From the NCBI GenBank assembly GCA_003599485.1, contig QZKM01000046.1, positions 1-42,124 of the forward strand: a stretch of DNA of 42,124 nt, read 5' to 3'. The stretch comes from Gammaproteobacteria bacterium (GTDB lineage Bacteria; Pseudomonadota; Gammaproteobacteria; SURF-13). A program made the position numbers and the translations under genes. The notes below the pieces were generated by a model. That model was not told the DNA's origin and ran no database searches. It saw nothing but the letters and a program-made list of their open reading frames with translations. Shown here piece by piece: positions 33,149 through 41,950 of the stretch; position 1 is the stretch's first letter, and the number at the start of each line of letters is the position of its first letter.

Positions 33149-33302
33149 CTAGTGGACTGTAACAGAAGATTAGATGGTACAAAACATCCGTCATGCCCGC
33201 GAAAGCGGGTATCCAGAAGCACTGGGTTCCCGCTCCCCGCTTTCGCGGGGACAAGCTTCGCGGGAACGACATGCTATTAATTTCATTGTTACAGTCCACT
33301 AG
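33149..33302. mobile_element. 154-bp MITE-like element with 16-bp terminal inverted repeats
   Basis: CTAGTGGACTGTAACA (33149-33164) and its exact reverse complement (33287-33302) bound a non-coding segment that contains the second dRS3-like repeat (about 33190-33270, GTCATGCCCGCGAAAGCGGG). The heptamer CTAGTGG occurs twice at the left border. No transposase gene is inside. It lies between psd and degQ. The remaining bases to 33359 hold short CTCGCCACTCGC-type direct repeats only. Confidence 0.65.
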
Positions 33303-33359
33303 TAACGAGTAGCCAGGTATCAATTCTTTTCCTCGCCACTCGCAACTCGCCACTCGCTA

Positions 33360-34772
33360 CTATCCCTCGATCTTCAACGCCAGGAACAGCGTGCTTCTGC
33401 CGCGCTGCACCAGGATGGGGACGGATTTATTTCTGGGCAGGGCCTCCACCTGGCTGGCGAACGCGCTCGCGCTCTTCACGTCCTTGTTGTTGAGTTTGAG
33501 GATCACGTCGCCGCGGCGCAGACCCGCGCGCTGGCCGGGGCCGCTGCCCACTTCGCGCACCACGATGCCGCCACTCACATCCAGTTGTTTGCGCTGCTCG
33601 GCGCTCAGGTCTTCCACCGCGATGCCTAAACGATTATCGGACTGTTCCTGCGTGTCGTCCTGACCGAGCTTCAGTTCTTCATCCTTGGGCAGTTCGGCGA
33701 TCTTCACCTTCAGGGTAAGCGGTTTGCCGTTGCGGATCACTTTCACCGCCGCACTCTCGCCTACCTTGCTCCTGCCCACCAGGCGCGGCAGCATGGAGGA
33801 TTCCTCCACCGGCTTGCCGTTGAACTCGACGATGACGTCACCCACCTGGACGCCGGCCTTCTGCGCCGGGCTGTCCGGCAGCAGCTTCGCCACCAGCGCG
33901 CCCTGCGGCTTGTCCATGCCGAACGATTCCGCCAGTTCCGCCGTGACATCCTGAATCAGGATGCCGAGCCAGCCGCGCGTGACGCGTCCCTTGCTCCTCA
34001 ACTGATCGGTCACCTCCATCGCCACGTCTATCGGAATGGCGAACGACAACCCCATGAAGCCGCCGCTGCGGCTGTAGATTTGCGAATTGATGCCGATCAC
34101 CTCGCCGTCCATGTTGAACAACGGGCCGCCGGAGTTGCCGGGGTTGATGGCGACGTCGGTTTGAATGAACGGCACGTAGCTTTCGGAAGGCAGGCTGCGC
34201 CCGATGGCGCTGATGATGCCCGCGGTCGCGGAGTGATCGAAACCGAACGGCGAACCGATGGCGTACACCCACTCGCCCACCTTCAGATTGTTCGAGTCGC
34301 CGATCTTGACCACCGGCAGATTGTCGGTGGCGATCTTGAGCAGGGCGATGTCGCTGCGCTCGTCGCGGCCCACGATCTTCGCGGCCAGCTCGCGCCGATC
34401 ACTCAGGCGCACGATAATCTTGTCGGCGTTGGCCACCACATGATTGTTGGTGAGCACGTAACCCTCGGCGGAGATGATGAATCCGGAGCCCAGGGAGTGG
34501 GTGTCAAAATCGGGCGCATTGTCGCCGTCGCCGAAAAAATGACGGAAGAACTCGTCAAACGGCGTGCCGTCCGGCATGCGCGGCATGTTGCGCGGCACCT
34601 TGGGATGTTTCATCTTCTGCGTGGTGCTGATGTTCACCACAGCGGGGCTGCTCTTTTCGATGAGATCGGTGAAATCCGGCAGCTCGCGCGCCTGCGCGAT
34701 GAATGCGAAACTTGCCAACCATCCTGCAATAACCACAAACAAAATGCGTCTGCCTGCGCTGACTGGTTCCAT
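33360..34772 (-). CDS. degQ: Periplasmic serine protease DegQ/MucD (HtrA family)
   Basis: A 470-residue protein with a signal peptide (ILFVVIAGWLASFAFIAQA), a trypsin-like domain with triad H111 (TNNHVV), D141 (ERSDIALL) and S214 (NPGNSGGP), and two PDZ domains. It degrades or chaperones misfolded envelope proteins. It is last in the rpoE-rse operon, the place of mucD in Pseudomonas, and lies 22 bp after rseC. ATG 34772 is chosen because it opens the signal peptide; an upstream open frame overlaps rseC. Confidence 0.95.
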   Translation of the reverse strand: MEPVSAGRRILFVVIAGWLASFAFIAQARELPDFTDLIEKSSPAVVNISTTQKMKHPKVPRNMPRMPDGTPFDEFFRHFFGDGDNAPDFDTHSLGSGFIISAEGYVLTNNHVVANADKIIVRLSDRRELAAKIVGRDERSDIALLKIATDNLPVVKIGDSNNLKVGEWVYAIGSPFGFDHSATAGIISAIGRSLPSESYVPFIQTDVAINPGNSGGPLFNMDGEVIGINSQIYSRSGGFMGLSFAIPIDVAMEVTDQLRSKGRVTRGWLGILIQDVTAELAESFGMDKPQGALVAKLLPDSPAQKAGVQVGDVIVEFNGKPVEESSMLPRLVGRSKVGESAAVKVIRNGKPLTLKVKIAELPKDEELKLGQDDTQEQSDNRLGIAVEDLSAEQRKQLDVSGGIVVREVGSGPGQRAGLRRGDVILKLNNKDVKSASAFASQVEALPRNKSVPILVQRGRSTLFLALKIEG

Positions 34773-34794
34773 GAACACTCCCGGCTTGATTAAG

Positions 34795-35244
34795 TTATGT
34801 GGATAAATGCCGAAGCACGACCGGCTGATAACGCGTATCCTCCGCGATGCGGGCGTTGTGGCGGCGCAGCCAGAACTGGCCCGCGATGAATCCCGCTGCG
34901 GCGGCGGCGATGGTGTACAGCTCGCCGCCCGGAGCAGCCCCGCCGGCCAGCCACTCGGCGCCCAACGCGAACAGTAACATCGCAAGCAGCGGCACGGCAT
35001 ACACCGCCAACGATCCGCGCAGCACCGCCTGTTCCGCGACGCCGATTACCACGTCATCGCCCGCCTCGGCGGACAGGGTGTTGAGCGCGCGCACCCGTGC
35101 GCGTCTGGCGCCCAGTAGTGCGTCAAACAACGAAGCGCCGCACCCCTTTTGCCGGGTGCACGCGCCGCAACTGGTTTTGCGTTCCGTCTCCACCCAGGCG
35201 TAACCGTGTTCCACCTCAATGACGCGCGCGGTCTGTTCGATCAT
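34795..35244 (-). CDS. rseC: RseC/MucC-like inner-membrane protein
   Basis: A 149-residue protein. The cytoplasmic N-terminus has the cysteine pattern SCGACTRQKGCG (C26, C29, C35), followed by two membrane helices (about 80-98 and 108-126). RseC modulates sigma-E signalling and relatives act in reducing the SoxR iron-sulfur cluster. It overlaps the rseB stop by 4 bp. Confidence 0.93.
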   Translation of the reverse strand: MIEQTARVIEVEHGYAWVETERKTSCGACTRQKGCGASLFDALLGARRARVRALNTLSAEAGDDVVIGVAEQAVLRGSLAVYAVPLLAMLLFALGAEWLAGGAAPGGELYTIAAAAAGFIAGQFWLRRHNARIAEDTRYQPVVLRHLST

Positions 35245-36257
35245 GGCGCCTGCTCCATCCGGACCGACTCGGCGATCATGCGCACCGTCTGCTCCGGCAC
35301 TCCGCCCACGACGGTTATCTGGTGATCCTGCATCACACTGCCATAGGCGCGCACCGCGCCCATTTTTCCGGGACCCTTGAAACCTGGCGCTCCATTGAGC
35401 TTCTCAATAAACACCGAAACCGCGGCCAGGCCATCGGACAGGATAATGTGCTCCATGGGCGCGGCGTGGGTGGTCAGGATGCGCGTACCCTGTTCGGTTT
35501 GCGCAAATCCTTCCGGCATACGCGTGATGCGCCAGACCTTGTCCGGCGCCGGATCGGCAGTCGCCCCCGGCATCCCGCCTCCCGCGACACTGGTGCGTCC
35601 CTGCGCCTCATCGGCCCGCGCGGGGGCGTTGTGTATTTCGGCGCCCTCGTCCGGATCGGGCAGCCCCGCGGGCGGCGCCGGGTGCAGATCCAGGGTGGTG
35701 AACATCAGTTGCTCCAGTGGCGCATCCTGCGCGTTGATGAGCTCATATTTGAGCAGCAGGCCGCTGGCCTGATCTATCCAGAGGCGGTAGCCGTAACGAT
35801 ACGTATCGCGCGGGGTCACCCGCACCACACGCGCGAGACGATCCGCCACCCGCCCCTCCCCATCCAGGGAAAAAATATAGTACTTGCCCAGAGCGGCATT
35901 GTTGCTGAACAGTCCGGAGGGAAACGGCTTGCGGGGACGGCTCCTGGCCACCACCTCCGCGCTGTGCTGATACTGAATACTGGTGACAACCCTGGGGTCG
36001 CGCATCATCTCGCGCCCCACTCCATTCAGCACGATAAGACGCTCCTGTTCGCCGCGAGGGCCCGCACCGTGAATGATGCGCATGCTGACCATTTGGCCGT
36101 CATGCAGATAGACAAAGGTGCCTTCATAGTTGAGCGTGCGGGCCGCAGTGGACATCTTTTCCAGCCATTTACGCGCGGCATCCGCGCCCTCTTCGGCGCG
36201 CAGCAGCGGAGCGGACAGCAACAGCGCGCACGCGGCACCCGCAACGAGCAGCCTCAT
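35241..36257 (-). CDS. rseB: Sigma-E negative regulator RseB/MucB
   Basis: A 338-residue periplasmic protein with signal peptide (LLVAGAACALLLSAPLLRAEE). It binds RseA and delays its cleavage. The N-terminal domain (KMSTAARTLNYEGTFVY onward) resembles lipoprotein-localisation folds; the C-terminal domain has SDGLAAVSVFIE. The linker between them contains a glycine-rich insert (GRTSVAGGGMPGATAD) encoded by the repeat also found in psd. ATG 36257 starts the signal peptide; GTG 36272, overlapping the rseA stop, is the alternative. Confidence 0.93.
   Translation of the reverse strand: MRLLVAGAACALLLSAPLLRAEEGADAARKWLEKMSTAARTLNYEGTFVYLHDGQMVSMRIIHGAGPRGEQERLIVLNGVGREMMRDPRVVTSIQYQHSAEVVARSRPRKPFPSGLFSNNAALGKYYIFSLDGEGRVADRLARVVRVTPRDTYRYGYRLWIDQASGLLLKYELINAQDAPLEQLMFTTLDLHPAPPAGLPDPDEGAEIHNAPARADEAQGRTSVAGGGMPGATADPAPDKVWRITRMPEGFAQTEQGTRILTTHAAPMEHIILSDGLAAVSVFIEKLNGAPGFKGPGKMGAVRAYGSVMQDHQITVVGGVPEQTVRMIAESVRMEQAP
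35578..35611. repeat. Copy of the psd repeat inside rseB
   Basis: CCTCCCGCGACACTGGTGCG followed by TCCCTGCGC. About 29 of 32 bases match 32915-32946 in psd. It is translated on the opposite strand relative to psd, in the inter-domain linker of RseB. Confidence 0.75.
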
Positions 36258-36268
36258 GTCATGCGGCC

Positions 36269-36817
36269 TCACTCGCCGGGATCGAAGGCCGCACTGCGCG
36301 CGTAGGGCAACATGCCCTGCATCCCGGCGGAGGTAACGTATTCGTTATGGTTGGTAAGGTAATTGTGCAGCTTGGGGGTGGAGGGCTTGTTGGCTGCCAG
36401 CCGGGTCTGAGCAGCGGGCGGGTTACTGCGGGCCTGTTGTACCGCCATGTTGGTCGCGGGTGCGGCGGCGAATTGCACCGTCTGCGGCGGGGTGGTCTGT
36501 ACACTCAGCACCGCGACGGCGGCGACGGAGGCGGCGAGCGCAAGGCCGGTGAACCATTTCAGAGCGGGCATTCGGGGCGTGAGCGCGCGCGGGGCGAATA
36601 TAACGGGTTCGGATTCCAGGGTTTTGGCGACGCGCTCGCACAGACAGGGCTTTACCTCCTCGCGCCCGCCGCCGCGCAGCACGGCGCCGATCAGATGATA
36701 GTGGCGCCAGCAGTGGCGCAACTCGGGTTCCTGTTCCAGCGCCGTAATGAGATGGCCGACCCGGGATTCGGGCGTCTCGCCGTCCACCAATGCGGATATT
36801 TCTTCTTTATTCACCAT
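36269..36817 (-). CDS. rseA: Anti-sigma-E factor RseA/MucA
   Basis: A 182-residue single-pass membrane protein. The N-terminal anti-sigma domain (VNKEEISALVDGE, RHCWRHYHLIGAVLRGG) binds RpoE, one helix (about 88-106) crosses the membrane, and the periplasmic part is Ala/Gln-rich, the target of regulated proteolysis. ATG 36817 is chosen as the family begins there. It lies 23 bp after rpoE. Confidence 0.92.
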   Translation of the reverse strand: MVNKEEISALVDGETPESRVGHLITALEQEPELRHCWRHYHLIGAVLRGGGREEVKPCLCERVAKTLESEPVIFAPRALTPRMPALKWFTGLALAASVAAVAVLSVQTTPPQTVQFAAAPATNMAVQQARSNPPAAQTRLAANKPSTPKLHNYLTNHNEYVTSAGMQGMLPYARSAAFDPGE

Positions 36818-36840
36818 AGCCTGCACCTGCCTATAATAAC

Positions 36841-37416
36841 TCAATCCAGCAACGGTTTTAATTTCTGGTCTATCGCCTCGCGCGCGCGGAAGATGCGTGA
36901 GCGCACCGTTCCTACTGGACAATCCATGGCGGCGGCGATTTCTTCATAACTCAATCCCTCCATCTCGCGCAGCGTGATGGCGGTGCGCAGATCTGGCGGC
37001 AACTGTTCGATGGTGTCAAACACCGTGCGCCGTATCTCGTCGGAGAGCAGCAGATGTTCCGGCGTTCCGCCCTCCTTCAGCGCCGGCTCATTGGCCAGGT
37101 GTTCGGCGTCCTCCATCTCGATATCTTCCATCGGCGGCCTGCGTCCCTGGGTCACCAGATAATTCTTGGCCGTGTTGTCAGCGATACGGTAGAGCCAGGT
37201 ATAAAACGCGCTGTCGCCGCGAAAATTGGGCAGCGCCCGGTACGCCTTGATGAACGTCTCCTGCGCGATATCCTGGGCCTCGCTGGAATCACGCACATAG
37301 CGCCCGACCTGCTTTATAATCTTGTGCTGGTACTTGAGCACCAGCATGTCAAACGCCCGCTTGTCGCCCCGCTGGACGCGCCGCACCAGCTCCTGATCAA
37401 TCGTTTGCTCGGCCAC
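36841..37416 (-). CDS. rpoE: ECF sigma factor RpoE/AlgU
   Basis: A 191-residue sigma factor. Region 2 (DMLVLKYQHKIIKQVGRYV, AQDIAQETFIKAYRAL, FYTWLYRIADNTAKNYL) and region 4 (LPPDLRTAITLREMEGLSYE, CPVGTVRSRIFRAREAI) are intact and typical of the RpoE/AlgU group that controls envelope stress. It heads rpoE-rseABC-degQ and is divergent from nadB, the classic gammaproteobacterial arrangement. Confidence 0.97.
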   Translation of the reverse strand: MAEQTIDQELVRRVQRGDKRAFDMLVLKYQHKIIKQVGRYVRDSSEAQDIAQETFIKAYRALPNFRGDSAFYTWLYRIADNTAKNYLVTQGRRPPMEDIEMEDAEHLANEPALKEGGTPEHLLLSDEIRRTVFDTIEQLPPDLRTAITLREMEGLSYEEIAAAMDCPVGTVRSRIFRAREAIDQKLKPLLD

Positions 37417-37460
37417 TTAAGGCGTCCCCTTGCGGTCGCGGGCAATCCCTTGCTGTGTCA

Positions 37461-37487
37461 ATAGACTGCCCCAACCCGATATAGTTC
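37461..37487 (-). promoter_or_regulatory. Candidate sigma-E autoregulated promoter of rpoE
   Basis: On the minus strand GAACTA (37482-37487), 16 bp, then TCTAT (37461-37465) fits the sigma-E consensus GAACTT-N16-TCTRA with one mismatch in each box. It lies about 45 bp upstream of the rpoE ATG. Autoregulation of this operon by RpoE is known in related bacteria. Confidence 0.55.
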
Positions 37488-37579
37488 GCATTTGCTGCTA
37501 AAATTGCCTTGTTCATGAGCCGTTTAAACCAAGTCTTGATGCATTATGACCGCAAACAGCCGCTACGCCAACTCTTCCC

Positions 37580-39187
37580 ATGAGCGCTGAGCACACTTCG
37601 GACGTGCTCATCATCGGCAGCGGCGCGGCCGGGCTCAGTCTGGCCCTGCGTCTCGCCCCCTCGGCCAGGGTGCACTTGGTCAGCAAAAGCCTATTGCGCG
37701 AGAGCGCGAGCCTGTATGCCCAGGGCGGCATGTCGGCCGTGCTGCACAAGGATGACTCCGTCGCTTCGCACGTCGAGGACACCTTGCGCACCGGCGCCGG
37801 GCTGTGCGACCCGGAGATCGTGCGCTACACCGTTGAGCGCGGGCGCGAGGCGGTGGAGTGGCTGATCGCGCGCGGCGTGCCGTTTACCAAAGAGCATCAG
37901 CCGGACGGCGGCAACGATTATCACCTGACCCAGGAAGGCGGCCACAGCCACCGGCGCGTAATCCACGCGGCGGACGCCACCGGCCGGGCCATCGAGACCA
38001 CGCTCGAAGCGCAGGTGCGCTCGCATCCGAATATCGGCCTGTTCGAAAACCACATCGCCATTGATCTCATCACCGCGGCCAAGCTGGGCCAAAAGCCGCA
38101 GCGCTGCGTGGGTGTGTACGCCCTGAGCCGCGAGGCCGGGCGGGTGGTGGCCTTCCGCGCGCGCTGCGTGGTGCTCGCCACCGGCGGCGCGGGCAAGGTG
38201 TATCTCTACACCAGCAACCCGGACGTCGCCACCGGTGATGGCGTCGCCATGGCCTGGCGCGCGGGCTGCCGCGTGGCCAACATGGAATTCATCCAGTTCC
38301 ATCCTACCTGCCTGTATCACCCCAAGGCGAAGTCGTTTCTCGTCACCGAGGCGGTGCGCGGCGAAGGCGGCCGGTTATTGTTGCCGGACGGTACGCCGTT
38401 CATGCACAAGTTCGACCCGCGGGGCGAACTCGCCCCGCGCGACATCGTGGCGCGCGCCATAGACCATGAAATGAAACGGCTGGGACTGTCTTACGTCCAT
38501 CTGGACATATCGCACAAACCGGCGCAATTCATCCGCGAGCACTTCCCGACCATCCATGCGCGCTGCCTGGAGTTCGGCTACGACATGACCAGGGAGCCGT
38601 TGCCGGTGGTGCCCGCCGCGCACTACATCTGCGGCGGGGTGATGACCGACCGCCACGGACGCAGCGACATTCCCGGCCTGTACGCCATCGGCGAGGTGGC
38701 GCACACCGGCCTGCACGGCGCCAACCGCATGGCGAGCAACTCGCTGCTGGAGTGCCTGGTGTTCGCCGCCGCAGCGGGACAGGACATTCTCACGCATCTC
38801 GCCGAAGCCCCCCTGCCCGCCGCGCCGCCCGCGTGGGACGAGAGCCGTGTGACCGACTCGGACGAAGAGGTGGTGGTGTCGCACAACTGGGATGAACTCA
38901 GACGCTTCATGTGGGACTACGTCGGCATCGTGCGCACCAACAAGCGCCTGCAACGCGCGCAGCACCGCGTGAACCTGCTGCTGGGCGAGATCGCCGAATA
39001 TTACTCCAACTTCCGCGTCGGCAACGACCTGATCGAACTGCGCAACCTGGCGCTGGTGGCCGACCTTATCATCCGCTCCGCCCTGGCTCGCAAGGAGAGC
39101 CGCGGGCTGCATTACAACAAGGACTATCCGGACACCAACCCGGCGGCGGTAAATACGGTTTTGACCCCGCCCAACTACAACGTCTGA
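37580..39187 (+). CDS. nadB: L-aspartate oxidase NadB
   Basis: A 535-residue flavoprotein that oxidises aspartate to iminoaspartate for NAD synthesis. The FAD-binding start (DVLIIGSGAAGLSLALRL), the GGHSHRRVIHAADATG segment, the EFIQFHPT strand and the C-terminal FAD contact (HGANRMASNSLLECLVF) are all present at normal length. Divergent from rpoE; its end overlaps the end of ygfX by 13 bp. Confidence 0.97.
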   Translation: MSAEHTSDVLIIGSGAAGLSLALRLAPSARVHLVSKSLLRESASLYAQGGMSAVLHKDDSVASHVEDTLRTGAGLCDPEIVRYTVERGREAVEWLIARGVPFTKEHQPDGGNDYHLTQEGGHSHRRVIHAADATGRAIETTLEAQVRSHPNIGLFENHIAIDLITAAKLGQKPQRCVGVYALSREAGRVVAFRARCVVLATGGAGKVYLYTSNPDVATGDGVAMAWRAGCRVANMEFIQFHPTCLYHPKAKSFLVTEAVRGEGGRLLLPDGTPFMHKFDPRGELAPRDIVARAIDHEMKRLGLSYVHLDISHKPAQFIREHFPTIHARCLEFGYDMTREPLPVVPAAHYICGGVMTDRHGRSDIPGLYAIGEVAHTGLHGANRMASNSLLECLVFAAAAGQDILTHLAEAPLPAAPPAWDESRVTDSDEEVVVSHNWDELRRFMWDYVGIVRTNKRLQRAQHRVNLLLGEIAEYYSNFRVGNDLIELRNLALVADLIIRSALARKESRGLHYNKDYPDTNPAAVNTVLTPPNYNV

Positions 39188-39594
39188 AGCCGGACGCGCA
39201 ACTTGCGTAAACTCTCGGCATCCGCGGCGTCGGGCAATAACACCACGGAGCGCGGCCACCGCCCGGCGTCGAAATTGAGTATCACCAGCCTGGGGCTGAC
39301 GTAACTGCCCGGCTTGAGTTGAGCACGGTGCTCTGTTCCGCTTGCGCGCTTTAGCAGCCAGTTGTCGTCACTGCCCCATACCAGAGCTGTAATCGTACGT
39401 TTGCCGCGGCGCAAAGCGTGCTGGTTGAGTGTCAGCCACAGGCTGCACAACAGCGCGCCGCCCAGCAGCACCCGCACCCACCACACCAGCGGCAATAACG
39501 CCAGCAGCGCCAGCCCGCCGCCGTGCGCCGTGAGCAGCAGCGCGGCGAGCATGCGTGACGGACGTAATTCGAGATTGAGAGGAATGCAAGACAT
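39175..39594 (-). CDS. ygfX: YgfX-family membrane protein
   Basis: A 139-residue protein with two adjacent membrane helices (about 14-32 and 34-50) and a soluble C-terminus (LVWGSDDNWLLKR, GSYVSPRLVILNF, RSVVLLPDAADAESLRKLRV) typical of YgfX, the companion of SdhE in many gammaproteobacteria. No sdhE gene is seen beside it here. ATG 39594 is used. Upstream, TTGACA on the minus strand (39624-39629) is a candidate -35 box. Confidence 0.85.
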   Translation of the reverse strand: MSCIPLNLELRPSRMLAALLLTAHGGGLALLALLPLVWWVRVLLGGALLCSLWLTLNQHALRRGKRTITALVWGSDDNWLLKRASGTEHRAQLKPGSYVSPRLVILNFDAGRWPRSVVLLPDAADAESLRKLRVRLQTL

Positions 39595-39656
39595 CACAAA
39601 AGAGTGCTTGGCATCTGCTCCCCTGTCAAGCCGTATGCACCGGGTTAGAATAAGGT

Positions 39657-40742
39657 ATGCATCCTGAGTGGCGGACATTTTTACAGGCACGCGGCGCGCT
39701 CATTGAGCAGGACAGCGTGCAACACTTCGGCGCGCCGCAGACCGAGCTGGAGGCGGCAGTGCCGGGCAATATCATCGCCGACCTCTCGCACCTCGGCCTG
39801 ATTGAGGCGCGCGGCGCGGACGCGTTCGATTTTTTGCAGGGCCAGTTGAGCAATGATTTAAGCGCGGTCAGCGCAACCCGCGCTCAGCTCAGCGCCTGGT
39901 GCAGCGCACAAGGCCGGGTGCTGGCGCTGATGCTTGTCTTCCAGCGCGATGACGCCTATTACCTGCAACTGCCGCGGGAAATTCTGGCCGGCACGTTAAA
40001 ACGCCTGCGCCTGTATGTGCTGCGGGCGCAGGTCACGCTGACCGATGTCAGCGACGCGCTGCCGCAAACCGGCGTCGCCGGCGCTCAAGGCGCGGAACGC
40101 CTGTCCAGCCGGTTTGGCGCCTTGCCCGATGCGCCTTACGCCGTGGTCCGGAGCGGAGAGATCAGCATCGTGCGCCTGCCGGATCCAATGCCGCGCTTTT
40201 TCCTGACCGGCCCCTGCCCCGCCATGCGCGAGGCGTGGGAAACGCTCTCCGCTTGCCTGCGCGTTGCGCGCAAACAGGCCACGCTGACACCCGCGGGCCT
40301 GCCTGCGCGTTGCGCGCAGACAGGCGGCGCGCCCTGGAAGCTGCTGGACATCCGCGCCGGCCTCCCCTCCCTGCACCCCGCCACGCAGGATCAGTTCATT
40401 CCGCAAATGCTCAACCTCGACGTACTCGATGCGGTAAGCTTTACCAAGGGCTGCTATCCGGGCCAGGAGATCGTGGCGCGCACGCGCCACCTGGGCGAGG
40501 TGAAACGGCGTTTATATCGCGCGTCAATCCGGTCTGGAACCGCGCCACGGCCCGGCGCCGTCTTATACGGGCGCGACGGTACGCAGATTGGCCAAGTCAT
40601 CAGCGCGCAAACTTCTCCATCGGGGGACATTGAACTTCTCGCCGTGATACAAATCAGCCAGGTCAGTCCGGACAACGTGCACCTTTTCAGCGCCAGCGGC
40701 GCACTGCTGTATTTCAACGGCGCTGAAAAAAATCCTGGATGA
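39657..40742 (+). CDS. ygfZ: Folate-dependent YgfZ protein, with inserted repeats
   Basis: A 361-residue protein of the GcvT-like fold. The signature KGCYPGQEIVARTRHLGEVK is intact; YgfZ supports iron-sulfur enzyme maturation and tRNA thiomethylation. It is longer than E. coli YgfZ (326 residues). Extra residues include ACLRVARKQA and GLPARCAQTGG, encoded by two near-identical 29-bp palindromic repeats (40251-40279, 40297-40325). TAGAAT at 39646-39651 ends only 5 bp before the ATG, hinting at a very short or absent leader. Confidence 0.93.
   Translation: MHPEWRTFLQARGALIEQDSVQHFGAPQTELEAAVPGNIIADLSHLGLIEARGADAFDFLQGQLSNDLSAVSATRAQLSAWCSAQGRVLALMLVFQRDDAYYLQLPREILAGTLKRLRLYVLRAQVTLTDVSDALPQTGVAGAQGAERLSSRFGALPDAPYAVVRSGEISIVRLPDPMPRFFLTGPCPAMREAWETLSACLRVARKQATLTPAGLPARCAQTGGAPWKLLDIRAGLPSLHPATQDQFIPQMLNLDVLDAVSFTKGCYPGQEIVARTRHLGEVKRRLYRASIRSGTAPRPGAVLYGRDGTQIGQVISAQTSPSGDIELLAVIQISQVSPDNVHLFSASGALLYFNGAEKNPG
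40251..40325. repeat. Two palindromic 29-bp repeats inside ygfZ
   Basis: 40251-40279 and 40297-40325 differ at 2 of 29 positions (GCTTGCCTGCGCGTTGCGCG versus GCCTGCCTGCGCGTTGCGCG at their starts; both end ACAGGC). Each has TGCGCG-TTG-CGCGCA at its core. The 46-bp offset puts the two copies in different reading frames. They match the repeat in rppH. Confidence 0.8.
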
Positions 40743-40798
40743 CCCTCATGTCATGCCCTTCCGTGCCGATAGAAAGGGAAAGAGGGGTGCACAAAATT

Positions 40799-41653
40799 AT
40801 GGCCACTGTATTCGCTGCCGCCGAAGACAAATTTCTCGCCACGCTGCTGGATGACATCCACCACAACCGGCTCACCCTCCCCACCCTGCCGGAGATTGCG
40901 CTCAAGGTGCGCAACATGGTGGATGATCCGCATACCAGCAGCAGTCAAATCGCCAAGGTCATCACCAGCGACCCCGCGCTCACCGTGCGCCTGATTCAAG
41001 TGGCCAACAGCGCCATGCTGCGCGGGCGCGCGCCGGTGGACAACGTGCAAATGGCGGTGGCGCGCATGGGCGGTAAACTGGTGCGCAATCTGGTCATCGG
41101 CCTGGTGATGCAACAGCTTTATCAGGCGCGCTCGCCGGTAACCAGAAAGCTGCTCAAGGACGTGTGGCAACACAGCACTCAGGTCGCGGCCATCAGTTAC
41201 GCGCTCGCGGCGCATTTCACCCGGATCAAACCGGAAGAAGCCCTGCTTGCGGGGCTGATTCATGACATCGGTGCGCTGCCCATCCTGACGCGCGTCGAGA
41301 AGTACCCGGAATTGCTCCAGGATGAATCCGCGCTGCTCGACGTGGTGCGCCGCATGCACTGCGAGGTCGGCAAGGTCATCCTGCAAGAGTGGGGGTTCAC
41401 GCCGGAGCTGGTCGCTGCGGCTGCGGAGCATGAGACCCTGCAACGGCGGCCCGATAAACCGGCGGACTGCGCAGACGTGGTGCTGGCCGCCAATTTACAA
41501 AGCCATATCGGAACGGATCACCCGCACACTCACCTGGATTGGAACGCCATCCCCGCCTTCGCCAAGCTCGGCATCAGCACCGATGTAAGCGTAGTCTCCA
41601 TGGAAGATACCGCCGAACAGGTACAAGAGATGCAACGCCTGCTGACGGGTTGA
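40799..41653 (+). CDS. HDOD-domain signalling protein
   Basis: A 284-residue protein consisting mainly of an HDOD domain (LPTLPEIALKVRNMVDDPHT; ITSDPALTVRLIQVANSAML; EALLAGLIHDIGALPIL). HDOD domains lack most catalytic HD residues and act in signalling or regulation. ATG 40799 has GAGGGG upstream, though at long spacing. ATG 40739 overlaps the ygfZ stop as ATGA and would add 20 residues. It is probably co-transcribed with ygfZ. Confidence 0.88.
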   Translation: MATVFAAAEDKFLATLLDDIHHNRLTLPTLPEIALKVRNMVDDPHTSSSQIAKVITSDPALTVRLIQVANSAMLRGRAPVDNVQMAVARMGGKLVRNLVIGLVMQQLYQARSPVTRKLLKDVWQHSTQVAAISYALAAHFTRIKPEEALLAGLIHDIGALPILTRVEKYPELLQDESALLDVVRRMHCEVGKVILQEWGFTPELVAAAAEHETLQRRPDKPADCADVVLAANLQSHIGTDHPHTHLDWNAIPAFAKLGISTDVSVVSMEDTAEQVQEMQRLLTG

Positions 41654-41675
41654 ACAGGAATCTCCGGCTTGAATG

Positions 41676-41695
41676 TGGCCCCCGGGGCCATTTTT
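41676..41695 (+). terminator. Rho-independent terminator after the ygfZ-HDOD genes
   Basis: TGGCC-CCCGG-GGCCA followed by TTTTT, 22 bp after the HDOD stop codon. Confidence 0.85.
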
Positions 41696-41698
41696 GTG

Positions 41699-41950
41699 TA
41701 TAATGTAAAAATTCCATGTATGCAGTCTTGATGCATGGAGCCTACGCGTCTCTGATCTCTCTCCGGTTTTATACCGCAGGTTTCCTGACTAGTGACGTAT
41801 GATGTATTTAAGGAACCTGGCGGTCATCCCCAGCCACTGCGGCGCCCGCCCCTAACAGTTCGCCACACAGTTCGGCGCAATCCGTTAAGCACCGGTTTAT
41901 TTTTATTTACTTTTTAAATCCGCATGTGGACTGCGGATGAGGATACTATT
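41699..41950 (+). promoter_or_regulatory. Promoter and long 5' leader of the DEAD-box helicase gene
   Basis: A perfect TATAAT (41699-41704) lies directly after the terminator's T-run; no good -35 is seen, as that region is the terminator stem. The leader of about 240 nt holds a stem-loop at 41714-41738 (CCA and TGCA arms pairing with TGCA and TGG) and an AT-rich stretch before the gene. Long structured leaders are common for cold-shock DEAD-box helicases. Confidence 0.5.

Noticed and set aside
35322-36305. Plus-strand open frame of 327 codons antisense to rseB
   Set aside because: Shadow frame; the rse operon on the minus strand is contiguous and conserved.
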